Source of the DNA: Chrysoporthe austroafricana
Taxonomy: Eukaryota; Ascomycota; Sordariomycetes; Diaporthales; Cryphonectriaceae
DNA length: 64,000 bases
Assembly (NCBI GenBank): GCA_001051155.2
Contig: JYIP02000003.1
Coordinates: forward strand, 1-64,000
Reading direction: 5' to 3'
Part shown: positions 13,719 to 26,716 of the stretch, in pieces
Numbering within the stretch: the stretch's first letter is position 1
Layout of the letters: each line of letters opens with the position of its first letter
Position numbers and translations under genes: made by a program
The notes under the pieces: model-generated
Told to the model about the DNA's origin: nothing
The model's database searches: none
The model's input: the letters and a program-made list of their open reading frames with translations, nothing else

Positions 13719-14160
13719 TATTATAAACGCTATAGCAATCCTGAAATATATTATAAAGTTAAAGGGTTTATACTAATAAGAGCAATACTAAATATAAGCC
13801 TTGAGTATTGAAATACGATTTACTGAATATCGCAATATTTATAAATCTTAAGCGACTATTAATAATAAAGTCCAATTGATATTTAGATTTACAATTTGAA
13901 AAGCTATTTCTATCTGATAGATATCTAGTCCTTATATATCTAACTTTTCAGTATAGGATTACCGGCTTATCAAGTAAGCTAATAAGCCTGGCTTGCCGGC
14001 TTATTTAATAATCCAATGATCCTTATTTTATCTATCCTTAACCCTTGCTTGTATAAATATCTGTTAAGTTCTATAGCCAAGCCTGGAAATTCCGGCATTA
14101 AGTGGGCCGTTTTGAATAGCTTTGGTGCCGTATCCTGGTCTTGTATATTGGTTTATAACA
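13719..14160 (-). repeat. G1 5' LTR
   Basis: 442 bp partner of the LTR at 6775-7215. On the minus strand it begins TGTTATAAACC and is directly bordered by the GGTTT duplication at 14161-14165. Confidence 0.88.
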
Positions 14161-14165
14161 GGTTT

Positions 14166-14560
14166 GAAAGGATAGCAAATTTTAGCTTTTTCTCCTATCT
14201 ATCTTATTAATCTATCTTCTGATTAGAAATGCGAGCGGGTTAGGGGTAATATAGAAAGTTCTTTAATCTGTTAGTTATTTGATTAGAATTCCGAATTAGG
14301 ACTAATATAAAACCCGCTTCGTTTTGATTAGTTATTTCAAAAAGTAAGGCTTGCCCTATCAATCTTCTAAGTGAAAATTTAGGGTTTGCAATTGCAATCT
14401 TTTTAAACGTTATACGGTTCTTATATTTAGATATATTATAGACTATATTGGATAGATAAGAGATCGAATTGAAACGATATAAATACTTTGAAAAACGGGT
14501 TAAGTATAGTTTGTATAATTTTAATACAATCCTTTACTCCCGGTTTTTACTAGCGCCAAA
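14166..14560. other. AT-rich spacer, nothing recognised
   Basis: RIP-like sequence between the G1 target duplication and the next Gypsy fragment. It contains no LTR end or gene that I can identify. Confidence 0.4.
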
Positions 14561-16570
14561 TTTTTGCCTATACAAAAAAACTATTCTTTACTTTAAAGAT
14601 ACTTTTACTTAAAGATAAGATTCGTTTTAAGAAGGTTTGCAAATTTCAATTATATTACCGAAATTACTAAATAGATATTTATATAGAAAGCCAATTTCAA
14701 TTTATATGCTAAGTTCTTTATTTTTCGAATAATTTGGAAAAATCTTATTTTCTATTATAAAAATTTCAGAAATAAATTACTTAGCAATAAATATTTATAA
14801 CCCAAATAAATATATATTCAATTATTTAATTCGAAAACTATTTAGCAATAATGCTTATTATATTGCAATTTGGCTATTATTTGCATTTCAGTAATGAACA
14901 GTTAAGCTTTTTCTTAGAAAATTTCTTTTGCTAAAAATATTATATTCTCTATTCATTAGCCCGATAATAAGTTAAATCCAAATAGCATTTAGCTAGTTAA
15001 ATATTTTATAATTCGGTTATATGCATTATTCAAATTGAATTATAATGCCGGTATTATTTCGGTTTATTTTGCATTAAAGTAAGCGGTTATAAAATGCCGA
15101 ATTGCTATTTCAATTATTCGGTTTTTTATTTTAGATTGCTTATCCGTTTGCAAATATAAAGCAGTAAAGTAAGCAAGTTTCGTTCCGATAGCTTCTTACA
15201 AATATCTCCAGAATTCCGATAGGAATTTCAAATCTCTATTTAAAATAATCCTTTTAAGTATTCTTTAATTAATAATATAAAATATCCGTAAAATAAGAAT
15301 TGCTTAGTTTGCTGCAATATATATTGCATTGCTTAGTATAATAATCGTAATTTTGGAATATTTATCTATAATTATAAGAAATATATTTAAGAATAGCATT
15401 TTAGCTAAAACTTATATAATATTTATAAATAATATTATTAATAGTTCTATAATAAAATCTATAATAATAGTATAAAATAGGATTAATAGAGATAATATAA
15501 GCTGCATTTCTTTTAAAAGTTGCTATAAATTATTTTTATTCTTATTATAAGTTCGATATATCGATATATAATTATATATTTTAGTATAACAATATCTAAT
15601 AACGAATCGATTTGTTAAATTGTATTATATGCAATTTATACCGAAATAATATTTTCTATCGTAAGCTTTTTTAATAAAATCCAATATTACTTTATTCGGA
15701 ATGTATAATTATTATTTCTTGTAATAATTCTTGAGAAATAATAAGTTATTATAATTTAATATAAAAAGTAATCGAGTAATTTTGTTTGGGTTTTTCAGTT
15801 ATTCGATTATTTTGAATTATAAAGAGTATTTTTCGTATCCTTTCTTGATATGCCTTTTTATTTCGCTATTTATAGATATTTTATTGAAAATCTAAATAAA
15901 TTCGTTTTCTTATATTTTATTTAAAACGCTTTTATTATCGATAAATTTCTGGATAAATAGTAATCTTAATATAGCATTTGTAAAAACGTTCGACTTTTCC
16001 GGTATATAATATGCTTTCAAATTAAATTGGCTCAAATATTCTAAAGCGAAAATTAGCTATATATTTGCTTTGGTTTTATTTATTATATTTATAAATAATA
16101 AATAAATAATGCTAATTATCGTTATATAATCGGTAAAGATATAAACTAGCTTAATTCGGTTCGATTTTATTATCGTTTGCAGTTTTCGTATTAGCTATAT
16201 TAAATAGATTATTTTAAGCTTTATAAGCCAGTACTTTTATTCTGCTTTATTAATTATTTTATTTAAGTAAAGGATTAATTATACGGCTATATTTGCTATT
16301 AGCGATATTCCGTTCTATATATAATTATTTGTTAATTAGAAAATAATGCTTAAGAATCCCATTTCTTTAAATATATCTAATTAAATAAAAAGAAGTTTAT
16401 TTGGAATATAATAAAATAAAGCATTTTTAGCTTCTAAAGCTATTTTAAGGTTATAAAAACTATTAATTTCGTTTAATATTAAATCGAAAGTAGCTTGCGT
16501 AATATAATTTCGCTATTTTATACTTAAAAGTAAATAATTCGATTAGCAAACTTCGCTTAGCATTCTAGTT
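14560..16570 (-). pseudogene. Fragment of a second Gypsy family (RNase H, integrase, C-terminus)
   Basis: Read on the minus strand through many stops, 16450-14580 gives the RNase H region (near 15970-16060: ALEYLSQFNLKAYYIPEKSN, equivalent to the 'sQfnl.v.yrPGk.N' block of fungal Gypsy elements), then the integrase zinc-binding and DDE regions, then the 'LQTDKQS..KNRIIEIAIR' block near 15160 and a C-terminal chromatin-side segment to about 14580. It differs from G1-G5, whose RNase H and integrase sequences resemble each other. There is no reverse transcriptase, gag or LTR, so it is a truncated relic. Confidence 0.65.
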
Positions 16571-16593
16571 TTCCTTTTCTGAAATAAGTTAAT

Positions 16594-17070
16594 TGTTATA
16601 ATCCAATAAAGGAATAAAGCATGCAGGAAAAAATATAGGATAGCCGAAAACTCCGTCCGCAGCCTTATCCGAAAACCTTTCTTAACCGCTTATATAATCC
16701 AGGGAAAGGGTTATAAAGCAAAGAGGATCTGGGGATTTATTTTAGAGCTACTAGATCTAGGATTTAAGGAATTTGCCCTAGAGCTATTAAATTCAAGATT
16801 TGAAAGATCTGCTCTGGAGCTGCTAAATCCAGAACTGAAAAGCTGAATATATAAGAATAAAATATCTATTAAAATAAATTACTATAGCTTTTCAGTTATC
16901 AATCTAAATATCAATTAGACCTTATTATTAATAGCTATTCAAAGCTTATAAACCTTATAATACTTAATAATCTTATTTCTAAAACTTAAAGCTATATTTA
17001 ATACCGTTCTTATTAGCATAAACCCTTTAATTTTGCAATTATTTTAGGATTTGCAGCAGCATTTATAATA
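16594..17070 (+). repeat. G2 left LTR
   Basis: Starts TGTTATAATCC and ends ATTTATAATA just before the ttttaataactc leader shared with the other elements. The block from about 16838 matches the right LTR closely, whereas the first 240 bp (including three variants of an 'agatct..gagctactagatc'-like segment) have no counterpart there. Confidence 0.65.
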
Positions 17071-17179
17071 TTTTAATAACTCTTATTTAAGAACGGTTTA
17101 ATATATTCCTTTTAAGCAATACCGAAAATATAATAGCGTTTCAAATTCCGTTTTCTTCTAGCAACCAGGCCCTTTAAGA

Positions 17180-20100
17180 AAAAGCCCCAACTACTCTTAT
17201 TAACGAATAACTTTAGCAGCAGAATATAGCCCTTTACTAATAGCTTAAGGAAATTAAGAATGAAATTATCCGTTTCAATGCTTTTTAGCAAGCTAAAGTT
17301 TTCAAGCTTGATAAGCTTAAGCCTTATAAAAGCATTCGAGAAGATTTCTAAGCCTTCTTAATGCAATTTAAAGCTTATTTCAAGCATTACGGGATTTAAT
17401 TCAAGACTACTTACGATAAAATCGATTTCGCAAGAAATCGTTTCGAGAGAATAGCCTTTCAGTAATAAGAGCTAACTTTCCGAAACTATTTGGATAATAA
17501 TAAGGAATTTCGTTCCGAAAATACCAAATGCATTTTCCAATATTACGCTAATTTCGAATTAGCCTTTATTAAAACTTTTGGAAATCCGGATAAAAGGCGT
17601 ATTATAATACGGTAACTGGAAATATTGCAATAAACTAGCTTAATTGCGGACTATACGGCTAAGTTCTGGCAAATTATCGCTTATTTCGATTATAAAGATA
17701 AATTTCTTATAGATGCTTATTATACGGGATTTAAGGAAGAAATTAAAGACGAATTTTATAAAGAAAACCGATTCGAAAAATTTAGCGAGTTTATTAATAA
17801 AGCAATCCGTATCGATAATCGATTTTACGAATAGCATTAATAACGATAGAAAAACTATAATAGCGCTTCAAAATACTAACTTAATTCAGGAAAATGCAAG
17901 TTTTAGCAGAAAACCCGGAATAATATAGCTTATTTGAATATAATATATACTAAACTTATAAAATTAAATACTTTTATGCGAGAATAATGCAAAAGGGTTA
18001 TTTATTACAATTGCAGCAAGAAAGGCTATATTGCGTGCAATTATTATTAGAAAAAGAAAAAGCGAAAATAGAAACCAGTTCCGGAAAAATAAGTTAATAT
18101 TACTTAACGATAAAAACCCAATTAGCTAAATAAAAATATCCGGCCAGAATAAGCAATAAACCCCGACTATAATAATATAAGCTGGACAGCCTGCTATTAG
18201 GATTATTGCTTATTGCATTTCTTAATAAAAGAAAGTTTAGGATAATTCTTATATAAACTTAAAGGATAAAAGCAATTTGCTATAGAAAAAAAAGGCTTAC
18301 TTTACGATACGGCTATAAATAGTAGTAATTCCGATTGTTTAAGTAACCCTTTCGATACTAAGGAAGAAGACTTAGGAAAATTCCCTCTGAATTATTATTT
18401 TGAAAAGCGATAGGAAGAAATAATAAAAGAAGAATTCGGAACTTAAAATACAATAATATTAATACCTAGCATTATAATATTGCAAGATCAATAATTAAAT
18501 AACCTATTAATTCTTACGTTCGAAAAAGAATCGGAAAAGCATAGCAATTCCAGAATAAATTAATTATAATAGAAATACGGTAACTGAATAACCAAATATA
18601 CGAAAGTTGAATATTTCGTTTACGGGCTTATTCTATAAGAACTCTTCTAAAGCATCCCATTTCAGAATAGCAAATACAAATCTTAAGAAAATATACGGAT
18701 CAGTTACTTATACTTTTATTATTACGAACTTGCCTAAATATATTATATTTATTATAATTGCCAGATATATTTTAGCGAGAAAATTAAATATAATTGGTTT
18801 TTAATTAAAGAATAAGATTAATTAATCTAACTTATTATAGAATCCCGAGAGAAATATAGAAAAGTCTTGCATATTAAGAGTAATAACGCTTATATAAGAT
18901 TATCCGATAATTATTTATAGAAATGCGCTTAAAGAAAAACGATATAGGAATAGTATTACATTATAGCATATTCTATCTATATGCAAAATAAAGCTAAAGA
19001 ATAATACCGATTATAAAAAGCCGAAAAAGCAAAGCAATATGCTTAAAGCTAAATAAGAAAATTAGCAAAGCAAATAGCGAAAAAAGCTTAAAATACCCTA
19101 AAAGAGAAGGATTGCTTATAACGGGATAATAGCCGATCAGAATTACAAGATCCTTATGCGCAATTACGAAAGAAAATAAGAAATATATTATATTAAATAT
19201 ATATATTAACGGGTAACGATACGGCGCATTTTTGGATAGCGGTATATAAAGAAATTTTATTTTGCCAGAAATCGTTAATAGAAAACGAATCCTTTAAATG
19301 CAAAAGAAAAATCCTTATAGATTTAATATTATAAAAAGAAAAACGATTATATATAACTTTAATATAATCGATATAGAAACTAATTACTTATTTATCTCGA
19401 TTTAAAGCTTTATAATAAAAACTACTTTCGATATTATAAATATAGCATAGTATAAATTAATCTTAAGAATACTTTAATTCAAAAAGCATAATTTTCAAAT
19501 CGATTAGATTACTAGCCAGATTTTGTAAAAATAAGCCGTATTTACTAAAAAGGTTGCAATTAATAGAAAAAGGAAAGATTTAATTATTAAGGATAATATC
19601 AGAAGCATGCATTTAAATAAATTCGGATTTACTCTTAAAGCAGAAATATTTGCTAAAACGAAAAGAAAAGTTACGGAAAACTCGAACTTATAAATACAAA
19701 TTGAAAGCGGATTAAGAATTCAAGCGATTAGCGGTTAGCAAGAGATTAATTTAACGCAAAGCATTACAAAACTATATAGATTATAAAACTATAAAGAAAT
19801 ATAGCTTCCGAAATAACGAATATAAAGAGATTATGGGCAAAAGTTTAAGCTAATAAATAATAAGTACCCGGAATTCCCAAAAATTAAATCCCAAGAATAG
19901 CAATAAGAAGCAAGTAAAGCAAAATACGCTTAACGATACCTTTTATTCTTCCAAATCTCAAAAAACGAAAAAGGACCGTTACCCGAATTCAAGAATATAC
20001 CAAAAGAATATTACGAGTTCAAGAAATTATAGCAAAGGAAATTTAATACCGGTTTATTAGAATATAGCCTTTTTGATTATAAAATTCTATTAAAAGAAAA

Positions 20101-22760
20101 GACGAAATTACAGAATTATTTTATTTATAAGCTCGATTAAGCAAAGCTCGAAATACTTAAGGAATATATCGATAAAAATTTAAAGAAAGATTATATACGG
20201 AAATTACAATTACTTACAGAATACTTAATTTTATTCGTATTAAAGAAAAACGGCAAATTACAATTTTGTATAGATTACTAATAACTTAACGATATTACGA
20301 TTAAAAACCGCTATCTTTTATTGCTAATAAGAGAAATGCAAGATTAATTAATAAGAGCGAAATAGTTTATTACGCTCGATTTCAAAGAAAAATACTATTA
20401 TATCCGAATTAAGGAAAATAATATTTGGAAGATAGCATTTAGGATTTATTATAGATATTTCGAATATATAATCTTATTTTTTGGATTAATTAACGCATTC
20501 GTATTTTTCTAAGAAATAATTAATAATATCTTTATTTATTCAAAAGATTTTAAGTCCTATAAATAATACGTATAGCAAATATTCCAGATTTTATAAAATA
20601 ATAAGTTCTTAATCGAATTAAGCAAATGCTATTTCTATTAATAAAAAGTTAATTATTTCGATTATATAATAGAATTAAATAAGATTAATATATAAAAAGA
20701 TAAAGTTTAAGCAATAAAAGAATGGTCTATATTAGAAAAAATAAAAGAAATTAAAGCATTTTTTAATTACGCTAATTTTTATTAACAATTCATTCGGGAT
20801 TATAGCAAAATCGTATGCCCCTTTACGAATTTAATAAAGAAAAATTAAAAATTCGAATAAATATAAGAAATACAGGAAATATTTAACGAAATTAAGAAAT
20901 AGGTAATATCAAAACTTATTTTTTGCAAAGCAAACCCAAATAAGCTATTTGAAATCGAAACCGATATATCGGATTACGTATTCGGAAAATAACTTGGCTA
21001 ACGAAATAATTAAAGATATTTCAGAATCGTAAGCAATTTCTCAAAAAAATTGAGCAATCCAGAATTCAATTATAGCATTCCGGATAAAGAATTAATAGCA
21101 ATTATAAAAGCATTCGAAAAATAATAGCATTACTTAATCGGGGCAAAATATTAAATTATAATATATTTCGATTATAAGAATCTAATAACGTTTATAATAA
21201 CGAAAATCCTGAATAAATAGCAAATCAGATAAGCAGAATTCCTTTTATAATTTGATTTAAAAATTGTTTATTGCAAAGGATTGGAAAATAGCAAAGCAAA
21301 TATATTTAGCAAACAATCAGATTATTAAGAAACGGAATTAAGAGAACTATAGAATATTTTCTAGCAAGATAAGAATAGCAATTTCGTAAACGAAGCCAGA
21401 AAGCTCGATATAATTATTAAGATCTTTAATAATAAAAAGAGATTAAAAAATATAATAATAGAAAAACAGAATAAATATATTAAAAATATATATAGTATAC
21501 TCGTATACGGCTATTAAGGGATTAAAGCTATATACGAAAGAATCAAAAGATATTAAAACTTATTAAATTTCAGGAAAAGAATCGAAAATATCTTATAAGA
21601 ATGCAATAGCTGCAAGAAAAATAAAATCGAATATTATAAGCTTTATAAACTGCTTTAATCGCTTTCTATTCTAGAAATAGTTTGGCAATCTATTAATTAA
21701 GATTTCATTATTAAGCTATTTTTCTTATAAGAACCTTTAATTAAAATGCAATATAATAATATTCTAATAATGGTTTGCAAATTAAGCAAATACGCTTACT
21801 TTTTCCTTTATAAAAAAAGCAATATGGCAGAAAACTTTATATATATATTTTTAAAAACGGTTATAGCTAATTATAGCATGCTTAAAGAAGTTATTTCCGA
21901 TAAAAATAGGAAATTCGTATCAAATTTCTGGATTTCGCTTATAAAGCTATTCGAAATATAATAAAAAATATTTATAGCATTCTATTTATAAACGGATAAA
22001 TAAACAGAACGAACGAATTAAATTATCAAATAATATTTATAGCATTACATAAATTACGAATAAAATAATTAAGTCGACTTATTGCTATTAGCATAATTTG
22101 CATATAATAGCGCAAATACAAATATAACGAAAAAATTACTATTTTATATATTCTATAGCTATAACCCGATAGCCTATTATAACGAATTACTAAAAGCAAA
22201 TGCAAAAGTAGCAGAAAAACGAATTAAAAGAATTAAGAAAGTTTAAGAAAAATTTTAGAAAGAACTGAAATTAATATAAAAAAGAATAATAAAATATGCT
22301 AATTCCAGAAAGATTGAAAAACCAATCTTATAAGAAAGAAATAAAGTTTACCTTATATAACAAAAAGAGCATATCAAAATAATAAAATCCTCTTATTTAT
22401 TAAATTATAAGAAATTAGAATTATTTAAAATCTTAAAGAAAATCTCGAATATCAATTTTGAATTTGTACTACCTTATAGAATAAGAATTTACCCGATATT
22501 CTATCTTTTATTCCTTAAACTAATACCCAAAATAGCAATAATAAATAAATTTATACAAATCAGAACTAGCAAACTAGAATACGAAATCGAATAAATCTTC
22601 CGTTATCGAAAATTAACTTGGCATAAAGAATATCTGATTAAATAAAAAGAATACTATTCGAGCGAAAATAGCTAGGAACTAATTAATAACTTAAATAACG
22701 TATAGCAAGCATTTAAAGAATATTGGGAAAAGTAATTAACCCGTTAATTAAAAGAAAAAT
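17180..22760 (+). pseudogene. G2 gag-pol remnant
   Basis: Gag core about 17190-17930, open for 71 codons at 17713-17928; zinc-knuckle region about 17990-18060; protease region around 19100-19300; reverse transcriptase about 20160-20700; RNase H about 20920-21300; integrase about 21490-22480, including the open stretch 21746-21961 (YNNILIMVCKLSKYAYFF). The chromodomain is near 22570-22700. It is heavily RIP-mutated and more AT-rich than G3, with stops every few tens of codons. Confidence 0.78.
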
Positions 22761-22789
22761 TAGAAAAATCTAGAATAATTTCGTATCTC

Positions 22790-23350
22790 GCAATCGGATC
22801 AATACTAGCCCAGTCGATATCCGGATCAAATTATTGCAAAATAATATCCAGGTTAAAGCTCTTAGGAAGAAGACTTTTCGAAACTAAAGCTTCCAAAACG
22901 CAATACTTAGTCTTGGCCTTGCAATATTCCTTTTCGGCCTTTTCTGCCTTTATCCGCTCCAATTCTTCAATAATATCTAAACCCTAGCATATTGCGCGAG
23001 CTATTTTCTTAGCTTATAAATAGCGCTATTTCCGTAACCGAAAAACTTTCGCATTAGCAAGTATCGTTTCTTTTTCCGTAATATCTAATTCCGCTTTAAC
23101 CTGGGAATACTATTTTACGATCCGCTATATCTGAATAGGCATAAAGCCCGCTATATCGCAATTACCCCGCTTGCTGCGAATATATTCGGTATAATATAAG
23201 GAATCCTTTTCCGAAACGCAACAGAAAAGATTGCGGTTCAAGTACGAGGAATACGCAAGCATTTCAGAATAACGGGAAAAAATAGTAAGCTAAAGGGTAT
23301 TGCTCTGATCCGTTTTCTTATAAAAACGTTTTTCGACTTTGCAAGATATC
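22790..23350 (-). pseudogene. G2 accessory ORF, opposite to pol
   Basis: Minus-strand frame homologous to those in G1 and G3. It has paired Cys residues in its N-terminal part, then AKVFRLRK, KKIARAIC and IIEELERIKAEKAEKEY, and an acidic C-terminal end (FDPDIDWASIDP). It is interrupted by stops. It lies between the chromodomain end of pol and the polypurine tract, convergent with pol, as in the other copies. Confidence 0.6.
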
Positions 23351-23439
23351 CTAATTAAGATAAAAGATAAGAAAGGAAAGGTTAATAGAAACCTTACCGG
23401 AAAAATTATTAAGGACGATAATTAATAAGAAAGGGATAA

Positions 23440-23870
23440 TATTATAACTTAATGTAAAGTAACCCGCTAACGCAAGAGAAATATACTAGCAAGCCAGTTT
23501 GTATAATAATTTTGCTAGGAAGTAATCGTAAGGATTACGTAATCCAGGATTAGGGATTGGACTAATAAGATTGCTATCGGTCCTAATAGTCTTATATAAA
23601 CCGATAATATCGATAGCAATCCTATCGGTTTAATACTAAAAAGCTGGATATATAAGAATAAAATATCTATTAAATAGATTTCTATAGCTTTTCAGTTATT
23701 AATCTAAATATCAATTAGACTCTATTATTAATAGCCATTCAAAGCTTATAAACCCTATAATACTTAGTAATTTTATTTTTAAGATTTAAAGCTATATTTA
23801 GTACCGTTTTTATTAGCATAAACCTTTTAACTTTGCAGTTATCTTAGGATTTGCGGCAGTATTTATAACA
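23440..23870 (+). repeat. G2 right LTR
   Basis: 431 bp, starting TATTATAACTT after the purine tract and ending TTTATAACA. The part from about 23640 onward is close to 16838-17070. Confidence 0.75.
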
Positions 23871-24120
23871 TATAGTATAAAATGCTATTTACGATTAAAA
23901 GTTAATGTTTTCAAATTATTGCGATATTTGTAATGCTTTGCTATAGTAAAGGATAAAATATTTAATTACTTATCCCTTTATAGCTTTTCGATTAGAGCTT
24001 ACGATAATATTGCTGCTATTTATTTTGGAAAGCTTTTATTAATTAGGCTTTTCTTATTATTAATCGTTATCGTAGCTACGCATAAGCTTATTGCAAGGCT
24101 ATATAATAAGCTTGCTAATT

Positions 24121-24189
24121 AAGCCAGCTATTATTAAGCCAGCTATTATTAAGCTAGCTATTATTAAGCTAGCTATTATTAAGCTAGCA
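24121..24189. repeat. 15-bp tandem repeat
   Basis: Four full copies and one partial copy of aagc(c/t)agctattatt. The first two carry c and the later ones t at the same position, a single transition between neighbouring units. Confidence 0.9.
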
Positions 24190-24888
24190 ACCCTTTTAGC
24201 TAGCGCTTTTTATAATGCTAAATCTTGCTTTCGGTATTTCTATTCGATTTGCTCTTTTAGTATTGCAAAATTAGCAAGAATAGCTTTTGCTCTTTCTCTT
24301 TCCTGAAATATAATTAAATATGCTTATCTCGAATCAAAATATATTTTATACTTTCTTTCTTGCTTTTATTATTCTTAATATTCCTCTTTATTATTATAGC
24401 TAATAAAAAGAAAATAAATATAATTATTTCTTTTAATAAAGCATTAATCCTAAAAATATGCTTAATACGGCTATTGCTAAATATAAGCTTATTATAATTT
24501 AGTAATGCTATTATATTTAAGCTTATTATAGCGAAACTTATTCTTAAGCCTTTATTATCGAAAAGTTATAGCTTCAAATATAATAATACAAAACTTATAT
24601 CCCTCTTTTGCAAGAAAAATTTAATAATAATAATATTGCTTTCTTTAGCAATAAAAATAATTTGTAATATTTTAACTTTTTTTTAGCTTAAGTTTAATTT
24701 GCTTATTTCGATAATAAATATTAATAATAAATTCTATTTTTTCTAACCGGCTTATATTAATAGCCGTAAATGAATTAAATTTATATATTTCTATTAAGGA
24801 TTCTGGCTAATATTTTCTTTAATAGGTTTTTCTAAAGCGATAAGCCTTTTAGATTAACAAGCTTTCTAAACCGACAAGCCTTTTATTC

Positions 24889-25160
24889 GTACGCTTGGCA
24901 TAAAAGAATCCTTTATTTAAGCATTATTTGCAGATAAATATTAAAGGTTAAGCCGTTTAAAAAAGAACCTTTACTGGATAGCCTGTTTCTATACCGGCTA
25001 AGCCAGCAAGCCTTTCAGGCCGATAAGCCTTCCAGGCCGGCAAGGCGTCTATCTATATGCTCGGCGCAAAAGAATCTTCCGTCTAAGCACTATCTGTAAA
25101 TAAATGCTAGAGGTTAAGCCGCTTAAAAAGGAGCCTCTACCGGCCAGACTGGCTATCCTT
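24889..25160. repeat. Imperfect direct repeat, one copy mutated
   Basis: The segment starting near 24889 recurs about 166 bp later near 25055. Shared blocks include aaaagaatc, ggttaagccg and taaaaa.ga.cct. Most differences are C/T or G/A, with the telomere-side copy the AT-richer one. Confidence 0.65.
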
Positions 25161-25164
25161 CCAC

Positions 25165-25216
25165 GCCAGCCAGCCTTCCAGCCCAGCCAGCCTTCCAGCC
25201 CAGCCAGCCTTCCAGC
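25165..25216. repeat. 17-bp GC-rich tandem repeat
   Basis: Three copies of a unit close to gcccagccagccttcca, in normal-GC sequence at the edge of the gene island. Confidence 0.85.
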
Positions 25217-25440
25217 CTCTATGCCGGCCAGACCAGAGGCGTATATAGCGAGAGAACCAGAATGGCGCCTACGAATGCAGGCCGGCGAAAACCGCGGGAT
25301 GCCGTAGGCGCGCGCACCAAAGCCGGGCGCAAGATATCGTCCGGTCCGCGGTAAGCCAAGAACTCGAACTCGAGCTTTAGCGAGCGCTAAAAGCGATATT
25401 CGGCAGTGCTCTAGCAATCTGAGCTCTCGAAGCTTTGCCT

Positions 25441-26716
25441 AGGGCTGGCAACCTTGCGTTGGCTGTAGGAATATTATAATGGGCATCTTGGTGCGGGTCT
25501 GGCTGGCTGAATATCACTTCAGGCGGTCAACCCAGGTTTGTCGGGCCCGTCAGGCTGCCAATCTCAGCCACACGTACTTACAACTTAGTCCATCAGCAAC
25601 AGACAGGCAGGCAGGCAGGCAAATGTCCCAGCCCGTCTGTTGAGGCCATCGCAAGCTCTCTGATCGAACCTGAAATGAGCCCTTGAACTTTCATGCTGGA
25701 CAGAGCTTTTCCATCTTTCGGTGCAGCGCAGAGCAACGCGATACAGGCCAAAGATAGCACCAAGATGTTACCCTGTCACTGCTGCCATGGAGCCGCGCAG
25801 GTGACGACTCCAAAAACACAATAGGGAAGCCCTGCTGGAACCTCGTTCCTAACTAGGACCTGGTGGTGGGTTTTCAGGCCTCACCGTCTATCGGCAGCTG
25901 GAACTGACATTTATTATCACCGGCCAGCCACTGTGCTCGAACGCCTATTCACCGGTGGCTGAGAACATGACATATTGGGCCCTTCAGGGTTGGCAGCCTC
26001 CCTTCCCGCCAAGCGTCTGGTTCTGTATAGCCCCTCAGATGCAGCCGTCTCCTCTCCTCGTACTCATCAAGAGAGTCATCCTAGACACAGACAGTCTACA
26101 TTACCTACCCACTTAGGATAGGATATAGCAAGGACCAAGAAGTAATGCGTCCGTATGCTCACGATGTTCCTGTCCCATTGTCGTGCTGTCATGACTAGAC
26201 AGGTGAGCTGTCATCACCACGCCCAATCATCCAAGCCCTCTTTTGCCGAAAGCGCAGCTGGCGCCCAGCAGCAGGGACTTTTGTTGAGGTGAGGCGGGCG
26301 CTATTTTTGTTCGACCAGAGCTGCCACGAAAAGTTTCTGTCCCGGGCTCCCACAGAACCTAGAGTCTCCTAACTTCTCCTAGAACTTAAAAAATAGGCGA
26401 CATTTAGCACCATCTCTCTCATCTCTCCCAGTCTTCTAGCAACCCACAGTACGAGAGACCAAGGCAGCCCTTTGTACAGATTCAGAATCATCTAGCGCCT
26501 CATTTAGTCTTCTTTACCACCTTTCCTCTTGCTCTGATTCCTCCCGCGTCTAGGCTCGATCCACAAGTACAGGCACCCCGATTTCTACCCTTCTATCCTT
26601 ACGAGCGACATCTGGCATTACGACTAGGTCAGTAATTTACCCATTCACCAGCTTCGCTTCTGCAGATTTTCTCACATATTTTCCCACGGCACAGGAACAC
26701 GATAACACGCTCCGAA
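25441..26716. other. Intergenic, start of the gene island
   Basis: Normal-GC sequence with no long conserved frame. It has a short ggca microsatellite at 25603-25621. The last few hundred bases, with pyrimidine-rich stretches, are probably the promoter and 5' UTR of the gene at 26717. Confidence 0.5.

Larger units (their letters stand above)
6775..14160 (-). mobile_element. Gypsy element G1 (chromodomain type), complete but RIP-dead
   Basis: Two direct LTRs (6775-7215 and 13719-14160) enclose a degenerate gag-pol reading on the minus strand. The five bases GGTTT occur immediately outside both ends (6770-6774 and 14161-14165), a clean target-site duplication, so the two LTRs belong to one insertion. 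The outer termini are TG..CA type, partly changed to TA by transitions. Gene order along the minus strand is gag, protease, reverse transcriptase, RNase H, integrase, chromodomain, with an extra opposite-strand reading frame next to the 3' LTR. Every frame is broken by stops, so it cannot move by itself. Confidence 0.9.
16594..23870 (+). mobile_element. Gypsy element G2 (chromodomain type), RIP-dead
   Basis: Plus-strand element with gag, zinc knuckle, protease, reverse transcriptase, RNase H, integrase and chromodomain in order, and an opposite-strand accessory frame before the right LTR. A polypurine tract (aagaaaggga) precedes the right LTR. The R/U5 halves of the two LTRs match, but their U3 parts do not, and the outer flanks (taatt on the left, tatag on the right) are not a duplication. 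The left and right halves may therefore derive from different insertions. All frames are interrupted. Confidence 0.75.
23871..25440. other. RIP-to-normal transition zone
   Basis: Base composition changes from AT-rich to GC-rich across this segment. It holds short tandem repeats (listed separately). A frame on the minus strand near 24190-24310 looks helical and Glu/Lys-rich, but I do not recognise it. I see no intact gene. Confidence 0.5.

Noticed and set aside
25049..25417. Minus-strand frame of 122 codons at the island edge
   Set aside because: It spans the 17-bp tandem repeat, and the Gly/Ala/Arg/Leu-rich translation shows no family features.
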